The notes below the pieces were generated by a model. It did no database searches, was not told the DNA's origin, and worked only from the letters and a program-made list of their open reading frames with translations. DNA of 64,000 nt from Arthrobacter sp. Leaf234 (GTDB taxonomy: Bacteria; Actinomycetota; Actinomycetes; Actinomycetales; Micrococcaceae), in the NCBI RefSeq assembly GCF_001422665.1, contig NZ_LMLU01000001.1:912797-976796 (forward strand), in the 5' to 3' direction. Both the position numbers and the translations under genes were made by a program. Positions 47,686 to 57,267 of the stretch are shown one piece after another. Positions within the stretch are counted from its first letter, which is position 1. The number at the start of each line of letters is the position of its first letter.

Positions 47686-48732
47686 GTGGCAGCGGCGACG
47701 ACACCGCGGAGCCCCAGCCTGACCGATGTCGCCTCCCTCGCGGGTGTCTCCCACCAGACCGTGTCGCGGGTGGTCAACCGGAGGCCGAACGTCAGCGACG
47801 CCACCCGGCGGAAGGTCCATGCGGCCATCCTCGAGCTCGACTACCGGCCCAACGCTGCCGCCCGGTCACTCGCGACGGGCAGGACCCACTCGATCGGGGT
47901 CCTCGCGGGCGAACTCTCGCAGTACGGACCCTCGAGCGTCCTGATGGGGGTCCAGGACGCCGCGCGTCGTGCAGGCTATTTCCTGACCGTGGTCACCCTG
48001 AAGGACTACTCCGCGCCGACGGTGGACGAGGCGCTGAGTGATCTGCTCGATCACGGCGTGGAGGGCGTCATCGCGCTCACGCCGCACGTCTCTGCGCTGG
48101 AGGTGCTGGCCACGATGCAGTCGGGCATCCCGATGCTGACCGTCGGGGGAGGCGGTCATCGTGGCGGGGACGTGGCCCTGGACCAGGAGAGTGCGGCTGC
48201 GAGTGCGGTCGAGCATCTCGTTGCGCTCGGACACCGGCGGATCGCGCACCTGGCCGGGCCCGCCGACTGGGTGGATGCGCAGCGGAGGCTCGCAGGCTGG
48301 CGGTCGGCGCTCGCGCGCCACGGGCTGGCTGAGGGGCCGCTGCTCCACGGTGACTGGAGTGCACGATCGGGCTACGATGCGGGCCTCGGCGTGGAGCTCG
48401 GACGACTTCCCACGGCGTTCTTCGTCGGCAACGACCAGATGGCGCTGGGACTGTTGAAGGCCCTCAGGCAGCGCGGCTGTGAGGTGCCGCGCCAGGTGAG
48501 CGTGATCGGCTTCGACGACGTTCCCGAGGCCGAGTACTACGAGCCGTCCCTCACCACGCTCCGGCAGGAGTTCCACGATCTCGGTCGCCGCTGCATCGAC
48601 GAGCTGCTCGGTGTGCAGGCGCTCGGTGCAGGAGGATCGCTCCAGCCCCGGCTGATCGTCCGGTCGAGTACAGGGCCGGTCCGAGCAGGCGACGACGGCG
48701 GTGGCCCGGAGCGGGTCCCCATGCAGGGGTGA
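47686..48732 (+). CDS. LacI-family regulator of the galactofuranose-type importer
   Basis: A 348-residue repressor: SLTDVASLAGVSHQTVSRVVNRRPNVSDATRRKV is the DNA-binding domain; the ligand domain runs from SIGVLAGELSQYGPSSVLMGV to VSVIGFDDVPEAEYYEPSLTTLRQEF. GTG 47686 has an excellent GAAGGAGG site. It is divergent from ytfQ with an operator between, so it most likely senses the sugar carried by YtfQ. Confidence 0.92.
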   Translation: MAAATTPRSPSLTDVASLAGVSHQTVSRVVNRRPNVSDATRRKVHAAILELDYRPNAAARSLATGRTHSIGVLAGELSQYGPSSVLMGVQDAARRAGYFLTVVTLKDYSAPTVDEALSDLLDHGVEGVIALTPHVSALEVLATMQSGIPMLTVGGGGHRGGDVALDQESAAASAVEHLVALGHRRIAHLAGPADWVDAQRRLAGWRSALARHGLAEGPLLHGDWSARSGYDAGLGVELGRLPTAFFVGNDQMALGLLKALRQRGCEVPRQVSVIGFDDVPEAEYYEPSLTTLRQEFHDLGRRCIDELLGVQALGAGGSLQPRLIVRSSTGPVRAGDDGGGPERVPMQG

Positions 48733-48943
48733 GCCGGGAGTGCTGATAAACTGGACCTACTTGCCTGCGCACGGCGTACCATCAGCCAGTTCAGCGCGCA
48801 GCCTGCGTCGATAGAACGCATTCTTTTGTCCCGCACACAGCTCCCGGAATCGTGAGCGCGGTGGACACTGTCTGACTTTTCTTCGGCGAACCCCTGCGCC
48901 AACCGGCGCCGGGGAAGATGAGAAGAAAGTTCGTGTACTTCAC

Positions 48944-50620
48944 ATGACTACTTTTGCTGCCCTCGGTGTGCCCAAAGCGCTGGTCGAGAACCTCGCCGCG
49001 CAGGGGATCACCGAACCATTCCCCATCCAGGTCAAGTCCCTCCCGGACTCCCTCGCCGGGCGCGACGTCCTCGGACGCGGCCGCACCGGCTCGGGCAAGA
49101 CCCTGGCCTTCGCCCTCCCCATGGTCTCCCGCCTCGCCGAGCAGGAAGCGGCGTACCGCCGCAAGCCGGGACGGCCGCTGGCCCTCGTCCTCGCTCCCAC
49201 GCGTGAGCTCGCCACCCAGATCAACGCCACCGTCGAGCCGCTCGCGAAGCAGCTCGGCCTCAACACCACCGTCATCTACGGCGGGGTGTCCCAGCAGCGC
49301 CAGGAGAAGGCCCTGCGCGCGGGCGTCGACATCGTCATCGCCTGCCCGGGCCGCCTCGAGGACCTGATGCGCCAGCGGCTCATCTCGCTCGAGTCCGTGG
49401 AGATCACCATCCTCGACGAGGCGGACCACATGGCCGACCTCGGCTTCCTGCCCGTCGTGAAGAAGCTCCTCGACACCACGCCGAAGGACGGCCAGCGCCT
49501 GCTCTTCTCGGCCACGCTCGACAACGGCGTGGACAAGGTGGTCAACCGGTACATGACCAACCCCGTCACCCACTCGGTGGACGACCCGCAGGCCGCGGTC
49601 ACCACCATGGAGCACCACGTGCTCATGGTCGGCGACCAGACCCAGAAGAAGCAGCTCATCGTGCAGCTCGCCTCGGGTACCGGGCGCCGCTTGCTGTTCA
49701 TGCGCACCAAGCACCATGCCCGCAAGCTCGCGAAGACCCTGACCGACGCCGGCATCCCGGCCGTCGACCTCCACGGCAACCTGTCGCAGAACGCCCGCGA
49801 CCGCAACCTCGCGGAGTTCTCCACGGGCGACGTCCGCGTGCTCGTCGCGACCGACGTCGCTGCGCGCGGCGTCCACGTCGACGACGTCGAGCTCGTCGTG
49901 CACGTGGACCCGCCCACCGAGCACAAGGCGTACCTGCACCGCTCGGGCAGGACGGCCCGGGCAGGGTCCTCGGGAACGGTGGTCACGATCACCCTGCCCG
50001 AGCAGAAGTCCGAGGTCCACAAGCTCATGAAGGCTGCCGGGGTGGATGTCGCGTTCGAGACCGTGCGGGCGACCTCGCCGCTCGTGCTGACCCTCACGGG
50101 CGACATCGCCGAGAAGATCGATCCGCGGACGCGTGCGGCCCTCCTCGCCCAGCGCGAGACGGTGCGCGGCGAAGGCACCTCGACCGGCGCGAACGCCGAG
50201 CGGAAGCGCGCGCGTCGCGGGTCCGCGTCGCCGTCGGCCGGTGGACGCGGTGGTCGCGGTGGGCGCGGACGCGTCTCCGCCGAGCCGCAGTCGGCCCAGG
50301 GCAACCGGGCCGAGCGCCGTAAGGACCAGCCCCAGGCGCCGCGCTTCGGCTCCGATGCCGGTGCAGGGGCCAAGGCCGGGGGCTCGCGCCGCCGTTCTGA
50401 GGAGCCCCGCACGGCATCGGAGACGTCGACGCGCAGCCGGCGTCCCGCCTCCGGGCAGCGCGTGGGCGACGCCGTCCGCTGGTCCAGCACGTCCGCGCCC
50501 GCCGCGGGCGGCCAGCGCAGCCACGCGCCGTCCTCCGCCCCGCGCGCCGAGGGTGCCCGCCGTCCGGCCGGCTCCCGCCGGGCCAGCGCGCCGGCATCGA
50601 ACGACCGCCGTACCCGCTAG
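48944..50620 (+). CDS. DEAD-box ATP-dependent RNA helicase
   Basis: A 558-residue helicase. Q-motif region FAALGVPKALVENLAAQGITEPFPIQ, motif I GRTGSGKT, motif II DEAD (ILDEADHMADLGF), motif III SAT, motif VI HRSGRTARAG, all in order. Residues about 400-558 form a basic, Arg/Gly/Ser-rich tail (GGRGGRGGRGRVS), as in cold-shock or ribosome-assembly helicases. It is preceded by a 211-bp leader with possible RNA structure and followed by a strong terminator. Role in ribosome or mRNA remodelling is inferred from family. Confidence 0.93.
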   Translation: MTTFAALGVPKALVENLAAQGITEPFPIQVKSLPDSLAGRDVLGRGRTGSGKTLAFALPMVSRLAEQEAAYRRKPGRPLALVLAPTRELATQINATVEPLAKQLGLNTTVIYGGVSQQRQEKALRAGVDIVIACPGRLEDLMRQRLISLESVEITILDEADHMADLGFLPVVKKLLDTTPKDGQRLLFSATLDNGVDKVVNRYMTNPVTHSVDDPQAAVTTMEHHVLMVGDQTQKKQLIVQLASGTGRRLLFMRTKHHARKLAKTLTDAGIPAVDLHGNLSQNARDRNLAEFSTGDVRVLVATDVAARGVHVDDVELVVHVDPPTEHKAYLHRSGRTARAGSSGTVVTITLPEQKSEVHKLMKAAGVDVAFETVRATSPLVLTLTGDIAEKIDPRTRAALLAQRETVRGEGTSTGANAERKRARRGSASPSAGGRGGRGGRGRVSAEPQSAQGNRAERRKDQPQAPRFGSDAGAGAKAGGSRRRSEEPRTASETSTRSRRPASGQRVGDAVRWSSTSAPAAGGQRSHAPSSAPRAEGARRPAGSRRASAPASNDRRTR

Positions 50621-50633
50621 CACCGGCCGCGCG

Positions 50634-50668
50634 AGGAGGGACCGTACCCACCGGGTACGGTCCCTCCT
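50634..50668 (+). terminator. Strong terminator after the DEAD-box helicase
   Basis: A perfect 16-bp stem AGGAGGGACCGTACCC (50634-50649) / GGGTACGGTCCCTCCT (50653-50668) with loop ACC, 14 bp after the helicase stop. Confidence 0.9.
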
Positions 50669-50715
50669 GCGTTCCGGGTGAGTGCGCGGCGTACCGTGTG
50701 CGGAACAATGGTGGG

Positions 50716-51117
50716 ATGAACGCACTCCTGAACGTCATCTGGCTCCTGTTCGGCGGCATCTGGCTCGCGCTCGGCTACTTCTTCGCGGGGATCGTCTGCT
50801 GCCTCCTGATCGTGACCATCCCGTTCGGCATCGCCTCGTTCAGGATCGGCGTCTACGCCCTGTGGCCCTTCGGGCAGACCGTCGTCCACCGGGGCGGCAG
50901 GGTCACGGCCGTATCGAGCATCGGCAACGTGATCTGGCTGCTGGTCGCCGGGATCTGGATCGCCATCGGTCATGTGCTCACCGCCATCCCGATGTTCGTC
51001 AGCATCATCGGCATCCCCTTGGGGATCGCCAACCTGAAGCTGATCCCGGTGTCCCTCGCACCGCTCGGCAAGGTCATCGTCCCCTCGTCGGGAACCTATC
51101 TGCCGACCTACCGCTGA
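50716..51117 (+). CDS. YccF-domain inner-membrane protein
   Basis: A 133-residue protein with two YccF-domain copies: NVIWLLFGGIWLALGYFFAGIVCCLLIVTIPFGIASFRIG and NVIWLLVAGIWIAIGHVLTAIPMFVSIIGIPLGIANLKL, each with two membrane helices and the conserved IP-G-x-A motif. YccF proteins are of unknown function. ATG 50716 fits the family start; the longer frame only adds six residues. Confidence 0.9.
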   Translation: MNALLNVIWLLFGGIWLALGYFFAGIVCCLLIVTIPFGIASFRIGVYALWPFGQTVVHRGGRVTAVSSIGNVIWLLVAGIWIAIGHVLTAIPMFVSIIGIPLGIANLKLIPVSLAPLGKVIVPSSGTYLPTYR

Positions 51118-51254
51118 TCCTGCGGCGGCGCGACGCCGGACCGATCGACGTGTCGGGTGCGGCCTGACGCGTGCCCTGCGGGACGTGGTCCGCGACGACC
51201 GTGCCGTCCATCACCTGCGACGGTCGTGACGTGCGGGTGCTCGTCGAACGACGA

Positions 51255-51288
51255 AGGGGCCGCTGCGCCGATGGCTGCAGCGGCCCCT
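51255..51288 (-). terminator. Terminator after the flotillin gene
   Basis: AGGGGCCGCTGC (51255-51266) pairs perfectly with GCAGCGGCCCCT (51277-51288) around a 10-base loop, 10 bp beyond the flotillin stop on its own strand. Confidence 0.8.
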
Positions 51289-51297
51289 GGCCCTGTC

Positions 51298-52788
51298 CTA
51301 CTCCGCTCCGCTGACCGCCGAGGATCCGCCGGAGCCGTGCTGGCCGGGCTTGTCGGCGTTCTTGAGGAGATCGCCGAGCAGGCCGATGATGTCCAGCCCG
51401 GTGGTGTCCTTGACCATCTGGGTGGTCTGCTGGACGCCGCTCGTGACGTTCTTGCTGAGCTGGCTCGCGCCGTCGGTGGAGACGACGGTCATGGTGTCGA
51501 TGGCGGACATCGGCGCCGCGATCTCTCGCGCCATCGACGGCAGGACCTCGAGGACCTTCGACAGGATGGCTGCCTGGTTGAACTGCTTGTAGGCCTCGGC
51601 CTGGGCCGCGATACCGGCTGCTTCCGCCTTGCCGCGTGCCTCCGTGGACTGCGCCTCGGCAGCACCGCGTGACGCGATGACCGCCGCCTCCGCGCGGCCC
51701 TTCGCCTCGTTGATGGCGGCCTCCGCGTTACCGCGGGCGGTGTTCGCGGCGGCGTCCGCCTCTGCCGCCACGCGGTCACCTTCGGCGCTGAGCTTCCGCT
51801 TGGCGAGGTCGACGCGTGCTTCGATCTCGGTGGCCTCCGAGGCGCGGCGGCGCTCCTCGAGCTTCGCATCGGCCTGCTGGATGAGCCGGTACTTGTCGGC
51901 GTCCGCCGGCTTGCGGACCTCGGTGTCGAGCTCGCGCTCGCGCAGTTCCGCACGCCGCAGGGCGACCTGCTGCTCGCGGATGATGACCTGTTCGTTCTGC
52001 TCGGCCTGGGCCAGGGGGCCGGCGGCGTCCGCACGTGCCTGGCGGGCATCGGCGGCTTCCTTCAGTTCGGCCCGACGGATGGTCAGCTGCTGCTGCGCCA
52101 GGGCGACCTGCTCGTCGGAGATGGCGCGGGCCTGCTCCGATTCCTGCACCGAGCGGGCTTCGGCGATCTTCGCGTTGCGCTCCGCGGATGCGGCCTCGGG
52201 GCGCCCGAGGTTCTTCAGGTAGCCGGAGTCGTCGTCGACGGACTGGATCTGGAAGGTGTCGATCTCCAGGCCCTGGTTGTGCATGGAGTGCTCCGCCTCC
52301 TCCTTCACGCTCTTGGCGAAGGTGGCGCGGTCGCGGATGATCGACTCGACGGTCAGGGTTCCCACGATCGACCGCAGCGAGCCCGAGAGCGTCTCCTGGG
52401 TGTAGTGGTCGATGGCGTCCTGCTGGTTGAGGAAGCGCTGTGCGGCCTTGCGGACCGCGTCGGCGTCCCCGCCGACCTTGACCTGGGCCACGCCGGTGAG
52501 GTGCAGCTTGATCCCGTTGAGCGAGATGCCCTCGATGCGGAGGGACACCTGGCGCGACGCGAGCGAGAGCGGGTACGCGCGCTGCGCGAAGGGGTTGATG
52601 AACACGCGGCCGAAGACGACGCGCTGGCTGTCGACGTCGGGCTGGCCCTTGTTGTCCTTGGACGAGATGATCAGCGCCTGGTCGGGACTGGCGATATGGA
52701 GAGCCATTTTCGCGAGGATCGCCACGACGATGAGGACGATGACGAGGACGATGGCGCCGATGACGAACGGTATGAAGGAGAAATCCAC
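51298..52788 (-). CDS. Flotillin/SPFH-domain membrane protein
   Basis: A 496-residue flotillin: a short N-terminal membrane helix (FIPFVIGAIVLVIVLIVVAILA), the SPFH/PHB domain (SPDQALIISSKDNKG, NGIKLHLTGVAQVKVGGDADAV), then a long coiled coil with repeated EA/AE pairs (ARGNAEAAINEAKGRAEAAVIASRG). Flotillins organise membrane microdomains. No NfeD-type partner gene lies next to it, unlike in Bacillus. GTG 52788 follows GAAAGGG. Confidence 0.93.
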   Translation of the reverse strand: MDFSFIPFVIGAIVLVIVLIVVAILAKMALHIASPDQALIISSKDNKGQPDVDSQRVVFGRVFINPFAQRAYPLSLASRQVSLRIEGISLNGIKLHLTGVAQVKVGGDADAVRKAAQRFLNQQDAIDHYTQETLSGSLRSIVGTLTVESIIRDRATFAKSVKEEAEHSMHNQGLEIDTFQIQSVDDDSGYLKNLGRPEAASAERNAKIAEARSVQESEQARAISDEQVALAQQQLTIRRAELKEAADARQARADAAGPLAQAEQNEQVIIREQQVALRRAELRERELDTEVRKPADADKYRLIQQADAKLEERRRASEATEIEARVDLAKRKLSAEGDRVAAEADAAANTARGNAEAAINEAKGRAEAAVIASRGAAEAQSTEARGKAEAAGIAAQAEAYKQFNQAAILSKVLEVLPSMAREIAAPMSAIDTMTVVSTDGASQLSKNVTSGVQQTTQMVKDTTGLDIIGLLGDLLKNADKPGQHGSGGSSAVSGAE

Positions 52789-52925
52789 TGCGACCCTTTC
52801 AACGGTCAACTGCTGGAATTGCGGAAGGCGGGACACGACACCGCCGGGAACCTCAACCTATGCGATGCATGATGCTTCTCTGACCCCCAAGCCGTGAAAG
52901 TGGATAAACCGTTACCTGCCCGGGA

Positions 52926-54956
52926 TCAGGACCCCGCGCCGGCCAGGAACGCCTGCATGAGCGGTCCGCCCGAGGTGGATCCGAGCTCGCCCTCCTCGAC
53001 GAAGACGGCCACGGCGAGGTCGCCCTGGATCGCGACGACCCACGCGTGCGTCCGCGGCGGGGTCTCGCTGCCGAATTCGGCGGTACCCGTCTTGGCCAGG
53101 ACCGGCTCCCCGGGGACGTCCTGAAGCAGTTGAGCGCCGCCCTGCTCCACGACGGCCGCCATGAGCGTCTTCAGGGTCGCCGATTCGGCGGCGGTGAAGG
53201 CGGAGGGCGCGGCCTCTTCGTCGGCGGAGGACGACGGCGGGGTGGCTGAAGGGTCGGACGACGGGGTACCCGACGCCCCGTCCGTCGGCGACACCGCGGC
53301 ATCGGTCGGGGCGTCGGAGGCGGCCGCATCCGCCGACCCGGGATCGAGCTCCGTCGATTCGCCCTCCGAGAGCAGCGTGGGCGTCACGCGAACCCCGGCG
53401 CCGACGGACGCCGCCATGGTGGCGAGCGTCAACGGGGAGACGAGGACCTCGCCCTGGCCGATCATGGCAGCGGCGTGAGCGGTCCCCTCGGCCTCGGTGG
53501 GCACGGATCCGAAGAACGCCGGCGTGCCGATGGACGCCTCGACGCCGATCCCGAGGTCCGATGCCGCACGCGCGAGCTCCGCCTGCGTGATCTCGTCCCG
53601 CGCCGCGATGAAGCCGGTGTTGCAGGACTGCGCGAAGGTCTCGAGCAGCGGGATGGTCCCGATGAACTGCGCGGGGAACGTCCCCGCGTTGTTGAACCGG
53701 CGGCCGTCCACGGTCACCTCCTCGGAGCACTCCGTGGGTGACTCGGGCGTGAAGCCCTGCCGGAGCAGCGCGAGGCTCGTGGCGACCTTGAAGGTGGATC
53801 CCGGCGGGTACTGGCCGAGCAGCGCCGTCTGCAGGCCCTCGCTGCCCGGTCCGTTCGCTGCGGCGAGGATCTCGCCCGTGCTGGGCCGGACGGCGACGAT
53901 CGACGACGCCGAGGGTTCGTCGGCGAGGACGTCCTCCCCGAGGCTCTGGAGGCGCGGATCGAGGGTCGTGGCAAGATCCTCCCCGTCGACGGCGGGCTTC
54001 TCGAAGAGCCGCTGCGAGGGGGTGCCGGGTGTCTCCGCAGGAACGGCGTCCACCGTGAGGCCCGGCGTGCCGGCGAGCTGCTCGTTGTGCTGCAGCTGCA
54101 GTCCGCCGAGGCCGGTGATGTCGCCTGCCCGGACGGCGCCGTCGGACTGCTCGACGAGCTCCTCCGTGGCCTCGCCGACGCTGCCGAGCAGTTCCCTGGC
54201 GAAGGTGCGGGTGGGTGCGAGTTCGAGGGTGTCCGCCTGGCGCAGCGCCCCCGGGACGGCGTCGATCTGCGCGTCGGTGACGGTGCGCGTGGCGTCGTCC
54301 CGCAGGACGAGGGCGACGACGAAGGCCTCCGCTCCCGCCTCCGCCACCTGCTGCTCGTAGGTCGCGGGATCGAGCTCCAGCAGGGTGGCGAGGGCCCGGG
54401 CCGAGGCCGCCTGCTCCGCCTCCGGTACCTGCAGCTTGTCGATGCCGACGCGGATCACGGGTCGCTGCGTCACGATGACCTCGCCGCCGGCCCCGGTGAT
54501 GTCGCCGCGGTCACCGGGCACGCTCGTCAGGGTGAGCTTCTCGCCGGGCAGCAGGTCCGGGACGAAGACCCGCGGCTCCCACGCGGCCTGCCACACGTCC
54601 TCGACGCGCGTGAGGTCCGCCGTCGTGCTGTAGGTCCAGTCCTCGTCGCTCTCGTCGAGGTCCCACGCGTAGTCGAGGGTCGCCGTCGCGGTGTCCTCGC
54701 CCGTATCCTCGACGCCGGAGACGGAGACCTGCGGTGCTCCCGGGGCGAATCCCTCGGTGATCGCAGCAAGCTGGCCCGTGATCTCGGCGGGCTGCGCGGA
54801 GGCGAAGGCGGACTGTGCGACGTCCAGCTGCGCGAGGCCGTCGGCGAGGGTGCGTGCCGCGTCCTCGGCCGTGGGGCGGTCGTCGGTGCAGGCTGCCAGC
54901 GTGAGGGCGAGGACTGCGGTCGTCAGGACGGCCGTGGCGCGGTGAAGTTTCCCCAT
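52926..54956 (-). CDS. Penicillin-binding protein (class B, lipoprotein, MecA_N-like domain)
   Basis: A 676-residue transpeptidase anchored as a lipoprotein: signal peptide with lipobox LAAC (Cys about residue 23). An NTF2-like MecA_N domain of about 110 residues (PTAEDAARTLADGLAQLDVAQSAF...) precedes the dimerisation domain and the transpeptidase. Catalytic motifs: STFK (Ser about 387), SCN (about 443) and KTG (about 622). Between SCN and KTG lies an insert of about 50 Ala/Ser/Asp/Pro residues (about 535-585) that looks disordered. Leaderless start: CATAAT plus seven bases before ATG 54956. It should cross-link peptidoglycan; the MecA-like domain does not prove beta-lactam resistance. Confidence 0.92.
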   Translation of the reverse strand: MGKLHRATAVLTTAVLALTLAACTDDRPTAEDAARTLADGLAQLDVAQSAFASAQPAEITGQLAAITEGFAPGAPQVSVSGVEDTGEDTATATLDYAWDLDESDEDWTYSTTADLTRVEDVWQAAWEPRVFVPDLLPGEKLTLTSVPGDRGDITGAGGEVIVTQRPVIRVGIDKLQVPEAEQAASARALATLLELDPATYEQQVAEAGAEAFVVALVLRDDATRTVTDAQIDAVPGALRQADTLELAPTRTFARELLGSVGEATEELVEQSDGAVRAGDITGLGGLQLQHNEQLAGTPGLTVDAVPAETPGTPSQRLFEKPAVDGEDLATTLDPRLQSLGEDVLADEPSASSIVAVRPSTGEILAAANGPGSEGLQTALLGQYPPGSTFKVATSLALLRQGFTPESPTECSEEVTVDGRRFNNAGTFPAQFIGTIPLLETFAQSCNTGFIAARDEITQAELARAASDLGIGVEASIGTPAFFGSVPTEAEGTAHAAAMIGQGEVLVSPLTLATMAASVGAGVRVTPTLLSEGESTELDPGSADAAASDAPTDAAVSPTDGASGTPSSDPSATPPSSSADEEAAPSAFTAAESATLKTLMAAVVEQGGAQLLQDVPGEPVLAKTGTAEFGSETPPRTHAWVVAIQGDLAVAVFVEEGELGSTSGGPLMQAFLAGAGS

Positions 54957-55057
54957 GGGGCCCATTATGTCGGAGAAGCGCGGATGTGCCGTCCCGGACC
55001 TGCCGTACCGTCCTCGCGGCGGAGTGGTGGTCGACGCGCCACGGGGGAGCGCCGGGG

Positions 55058-56023
55058 TCAGCGGACGAAGGCCTCCGGTGCGCTACCTGCGGACGGGATC
55101 GGCACCGCGTCGCCACGCAGCGCGAGGACGAGGGCCACCGCCGCGGGGACGACGACGAGCGCAGCGGCCAGCGCGAGGGTCACGGCGTCGGGCGCGACGA
55201 CGGACTGGCCCCGCTGCGCCTGGACGAACAGCGTGACCATCAGTCCGAGATAGGCCGCCGCGGAGACGGCGACGATGTGGCGTTGCCGACGCACCGTCAG
55301 CTGCAGTACGCCGCGACCGACCAGCCACGCGAGGACGAGGGCGACGAGGGGGACGGCCTGCAGGGCGTGGAGGCCGATGAAATGGGCGACGCGGCTGTCA
55401 CCGAACTCGGTCGACCAGCCCAGCAGGGGCAGGCCCGGACCTCCGTCGGTGGCACCGACGGTGTGGCCTCCCGTCACGGGCCCCGTCCCGGTCTGTCCGG
55501 GCCGGGGGCCGGTCATGACATATCCGCTCAGAGCGCCGACGGTCATGAGGAGGACGGCCAGCTGGACCGCGAGCCCGAGTCCGCCGTCGAGCCGCCGCCG
55601 CGCGAGGACGACGCCGACGATGATGACGCCGATGGAGAAGATGCCGATGCCTGCACCCATGGCGGCCCAGAGGGCGCCGTCCAGCGGTGTCGCGGTGTTG
55701 AAGTGGGAGGCCCTGCCGCGTGCGGCCTGGACCACGAGGATGGCCAGCTCGGCGATCAGGGCCCAGCCGAGCACCTCGAGCGCCGCGCGGGTGGGCCGGC
55801 CGCGCTCGATCCGCCCGAAGGTCCAGAGCATCACGGGCGCGAAGGCGACGAAGGACAGGGCGAACTTGAGCGGCTTGTTCCAGGCGGGGACGCCGGCAAC
55901 CAGCGTGGGATCGGCCACGGCGAGCACCGCGGACACGGGCAGGACGACGACGGCGCAGGCGAGCAGGACCACCAGGGCCGGGCTGACCCGCCATCCGGCC
56001 CGCAGCAGGGCGGTCGACCTCAC
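55058..56023 (-). CDS. Multi-pass membrane protein, unknown function
   Basis: A 321-residue protein with about eight hydrophobic segments and a conserved-looking stretch [23 protein letters not shown] and [22 protein letters not shown] do not recognise the family. It overlaps the DUF2834-like gene upstream by 4 bp; both are divergent from tetR and probably controlled by it. Confidence 0.75.
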   Translation of the reverse strand: MRSTALLRAGWRVSPALVVLLACAVVVLPVSAVLAVADPTLVAGVPAWNKPLKFALSFVAFAPVMLWTFGRIERGRPTRAALEVLGWALIAELAILVVQAARGRASHFNTATPLDGALWAAMGAGIGIFSIGVIIVGVVLARRRLDGGLGLAVQLAVLLMTVGALSGYVMTGPRPGQTGTGPVTGGHTVGATDGGPGLPLLGWSTEFGDSRVAHFIGLHALQAVPLVALVLAWLVGRGVLQLTVRRQRHIVAVSAAAYLGLMVTLFVQAQRGQSVVAPDAVTLALAAALVVVPAAVALVLALRGDAVPIPSAGSAPEAFVR

Positions 56024-56367
56024 GGCGTCACCGGCTCCGGCAGGGCCGCGGTGCGGGTGTCGGTGCTCCGCAGCAGGTGGTGTTCCCGCCACGCCAGGAA
56101 GAGGGGGAAGGTGAACGCGATGGCGACGACGAAGCTCAGGGGGACGAGGAGCCAGACGGCCCGTGACATACCGAGCCGTCTGCCCTCGAGCACCATGAAC
56201 ATGCACGCGACGAACGCGACGACGATGACGTCGACGGCGGCCGACGAGGACGCGGCGCTCGCGAACCAGCCCGCCACGTAGTCCTCACCCGCCGCCATGG
56301 AGCGGAGGTTGAAGAACCAGGTGCCCGCGCCGCCGATGACGGCGAGGACCAGGTAGGGGGTGCGCAT
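56020..56367 (-). CDS. DUF2834-like small membrane protein
   Basis: A 115-residue membrane protein ([64 protein letters not shown]), with about three helices, resembling DUF2834 proteins. GAGGAG precedes ATG 56367. First gene of a two-gene operon under the double TetR palindrome. Confidence 0.75.
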   Translation of the reverse strand: MRTPYLVLAVIGGAGTWFFNLRSMAAGEDYVAGWFASAASSSAAVDVIVVAFVACMFMVLEGRRLGMSRAVWLLVPLSFVVAIAFTFPLFLAWREHHLLRSTDTRTAALPEPVTP

Positions 56368-56385
56368 CGAGTCTCCTCAGGTCGG

Positions 56386-56425
56386 GTGAACACTGTTCAC
56401 ACAGAGTAGGGTGAACAGTGTTCAC
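56386..56425. promoter_or_regulatory. Two 15-bp TetR-type palindromes in the divergent promoter
   Basis: GTGAACACTGTTCAC (56386-56400) and GTGAACAGTGTTCAC (56411-56425) are both 7-1-7 palindromes, differing in the central base, with centres 25 bp apart. TAGGGT (56407-56412) between them is the probable -10 box of tetR. Two operators of this kind let one TetR repressor close both divergent promoters. Confidence 0.85.
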
Positions 56426-56455
56426 CGCACAACCCCCAGAGATGAGGTTCCTCCT

Positions 56456-57145
56456 GTGGCGACCACGCCCCTGACCCTGGATGCCCTGGTGGCGACGAGC
56501 CGTGCCCTGCTGGTGGAAGGAGGGCCCGATGCGATCGTCGTCCGGGAGGTGGCGCGCCGCCTCGGCGTCACCGCACCCGCGCTGTACCGGTACGTCAGGG
56601 GGCGCGACGACCTGCTGACCCTGCTGATCACCGCGTGCACCGACGAGGCCACCGCGGCGTGCCTGGACGCACTCGCGGCCTGCCGACCGGACGACGTCGA
56701 GGGCCGGATCCGCGCCGCGACACTGGCCTTCCGCGCGTGGGCGCTGCAGCACCGGCCCGAGTTCGGCCTCGTCTACGGCACTCCACTGATGCACTACGCC
56801 GCGCCCGAGGGTGGCCCCACGGTGGATGCGGGGCAGCGCTTCGGCGGTCTGTTCGGGTCGCTCTTCGTCGAGGCGCTGGCGGCGGGCCGGCTCCGCACGG
56901 TCGACGACGGCGTCCTGTCTCCGGGCGTGCGCGCCTCGCTCGCCGCGACCGCTGCCCGACTCGACCTGCCCATGCGTCCCGGGGAGGTCCGTCCCTTCAT
57001 CGTCGGCTGGCACCGGATGCTCGGGATCGTCTCGGTCGAGGTGGCGGGCCATCTGCGCTGGGTGTTCGGCGAGGACGCCTCGGCCTTCGCCGAGGAACAG
57101 ATCGAGGAACTCCTCGCCGATCTCCTGGTGCCCGGCGCCACCTGA
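56456..57145 (+). CDS. TetR-family transcriptional regulator
   Basis: A 229-residue regulator: [51 protein letters not shown] is the helix-turn-helix; the rest is the ligand-binding helical domain with a TetR_C-like [21 protein letters not shown] 56456 follows GAGGTTCCT; a GTG at 56411 would lie inside the operator and is rejected. It is divergent from two membrane genes with palindromic operators between, so ligand-released repression of those genes and itself is expected. Confidence 0.9.
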   Translation: MATTPLTLDALVATSRALLVEGGPDAIVVREVARRLGVTAPALYRYVRGRDDLLTLLITACTDEATAACLDALAACRPDDVEGRIRAATLAFRAWALQHRPEFGLVYGTPLMHYAAPEGGPTVDAGQRFGGLFGSLFVEALAAGRLRTVDDGVLSPGVRASLAATAARLDLPMRPGEVRPFIVGWHRMLGIVSVEVAGHLRWVFGEDASAFAEEQIEELLADLLVPGAT

Positions 57146-57207
57146 CGGGGAGGCTCGGGTCCCGTTCACCCACGGCGAAGCGTGCGGCGCAACCCCTGCC
57201 GGCCGAA

Positions 57208-57228
57208 GTTGAGTCGAGTACACTCAAT
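57208..57228 (+). promoter_or_regulatory. HAIR-type HspR operator upstream of clpB
   Basis: GTTGAGT (57208-57214), N7, ACTCAAT (57222-57228) matches the HAIR consensus with one mismatch in each arm. It lies 39 bp before the clpB start and closely resembles the two sites upstream of dnaK, so clpB belongs to the HspR regulon. Confidence 0.85.
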
Positions 57229-57267
57229 GCAGTCCGGGGAACTGTACGACCAGGGGAGGAACCGCGC

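Noticed and set aside
56411-56455. GTG 56411 as the tetR start
   Set aside because: It lies inside the palindromic operator and at the -10 box; GTG 56456 has a better site and gives the normal family N-terminus.
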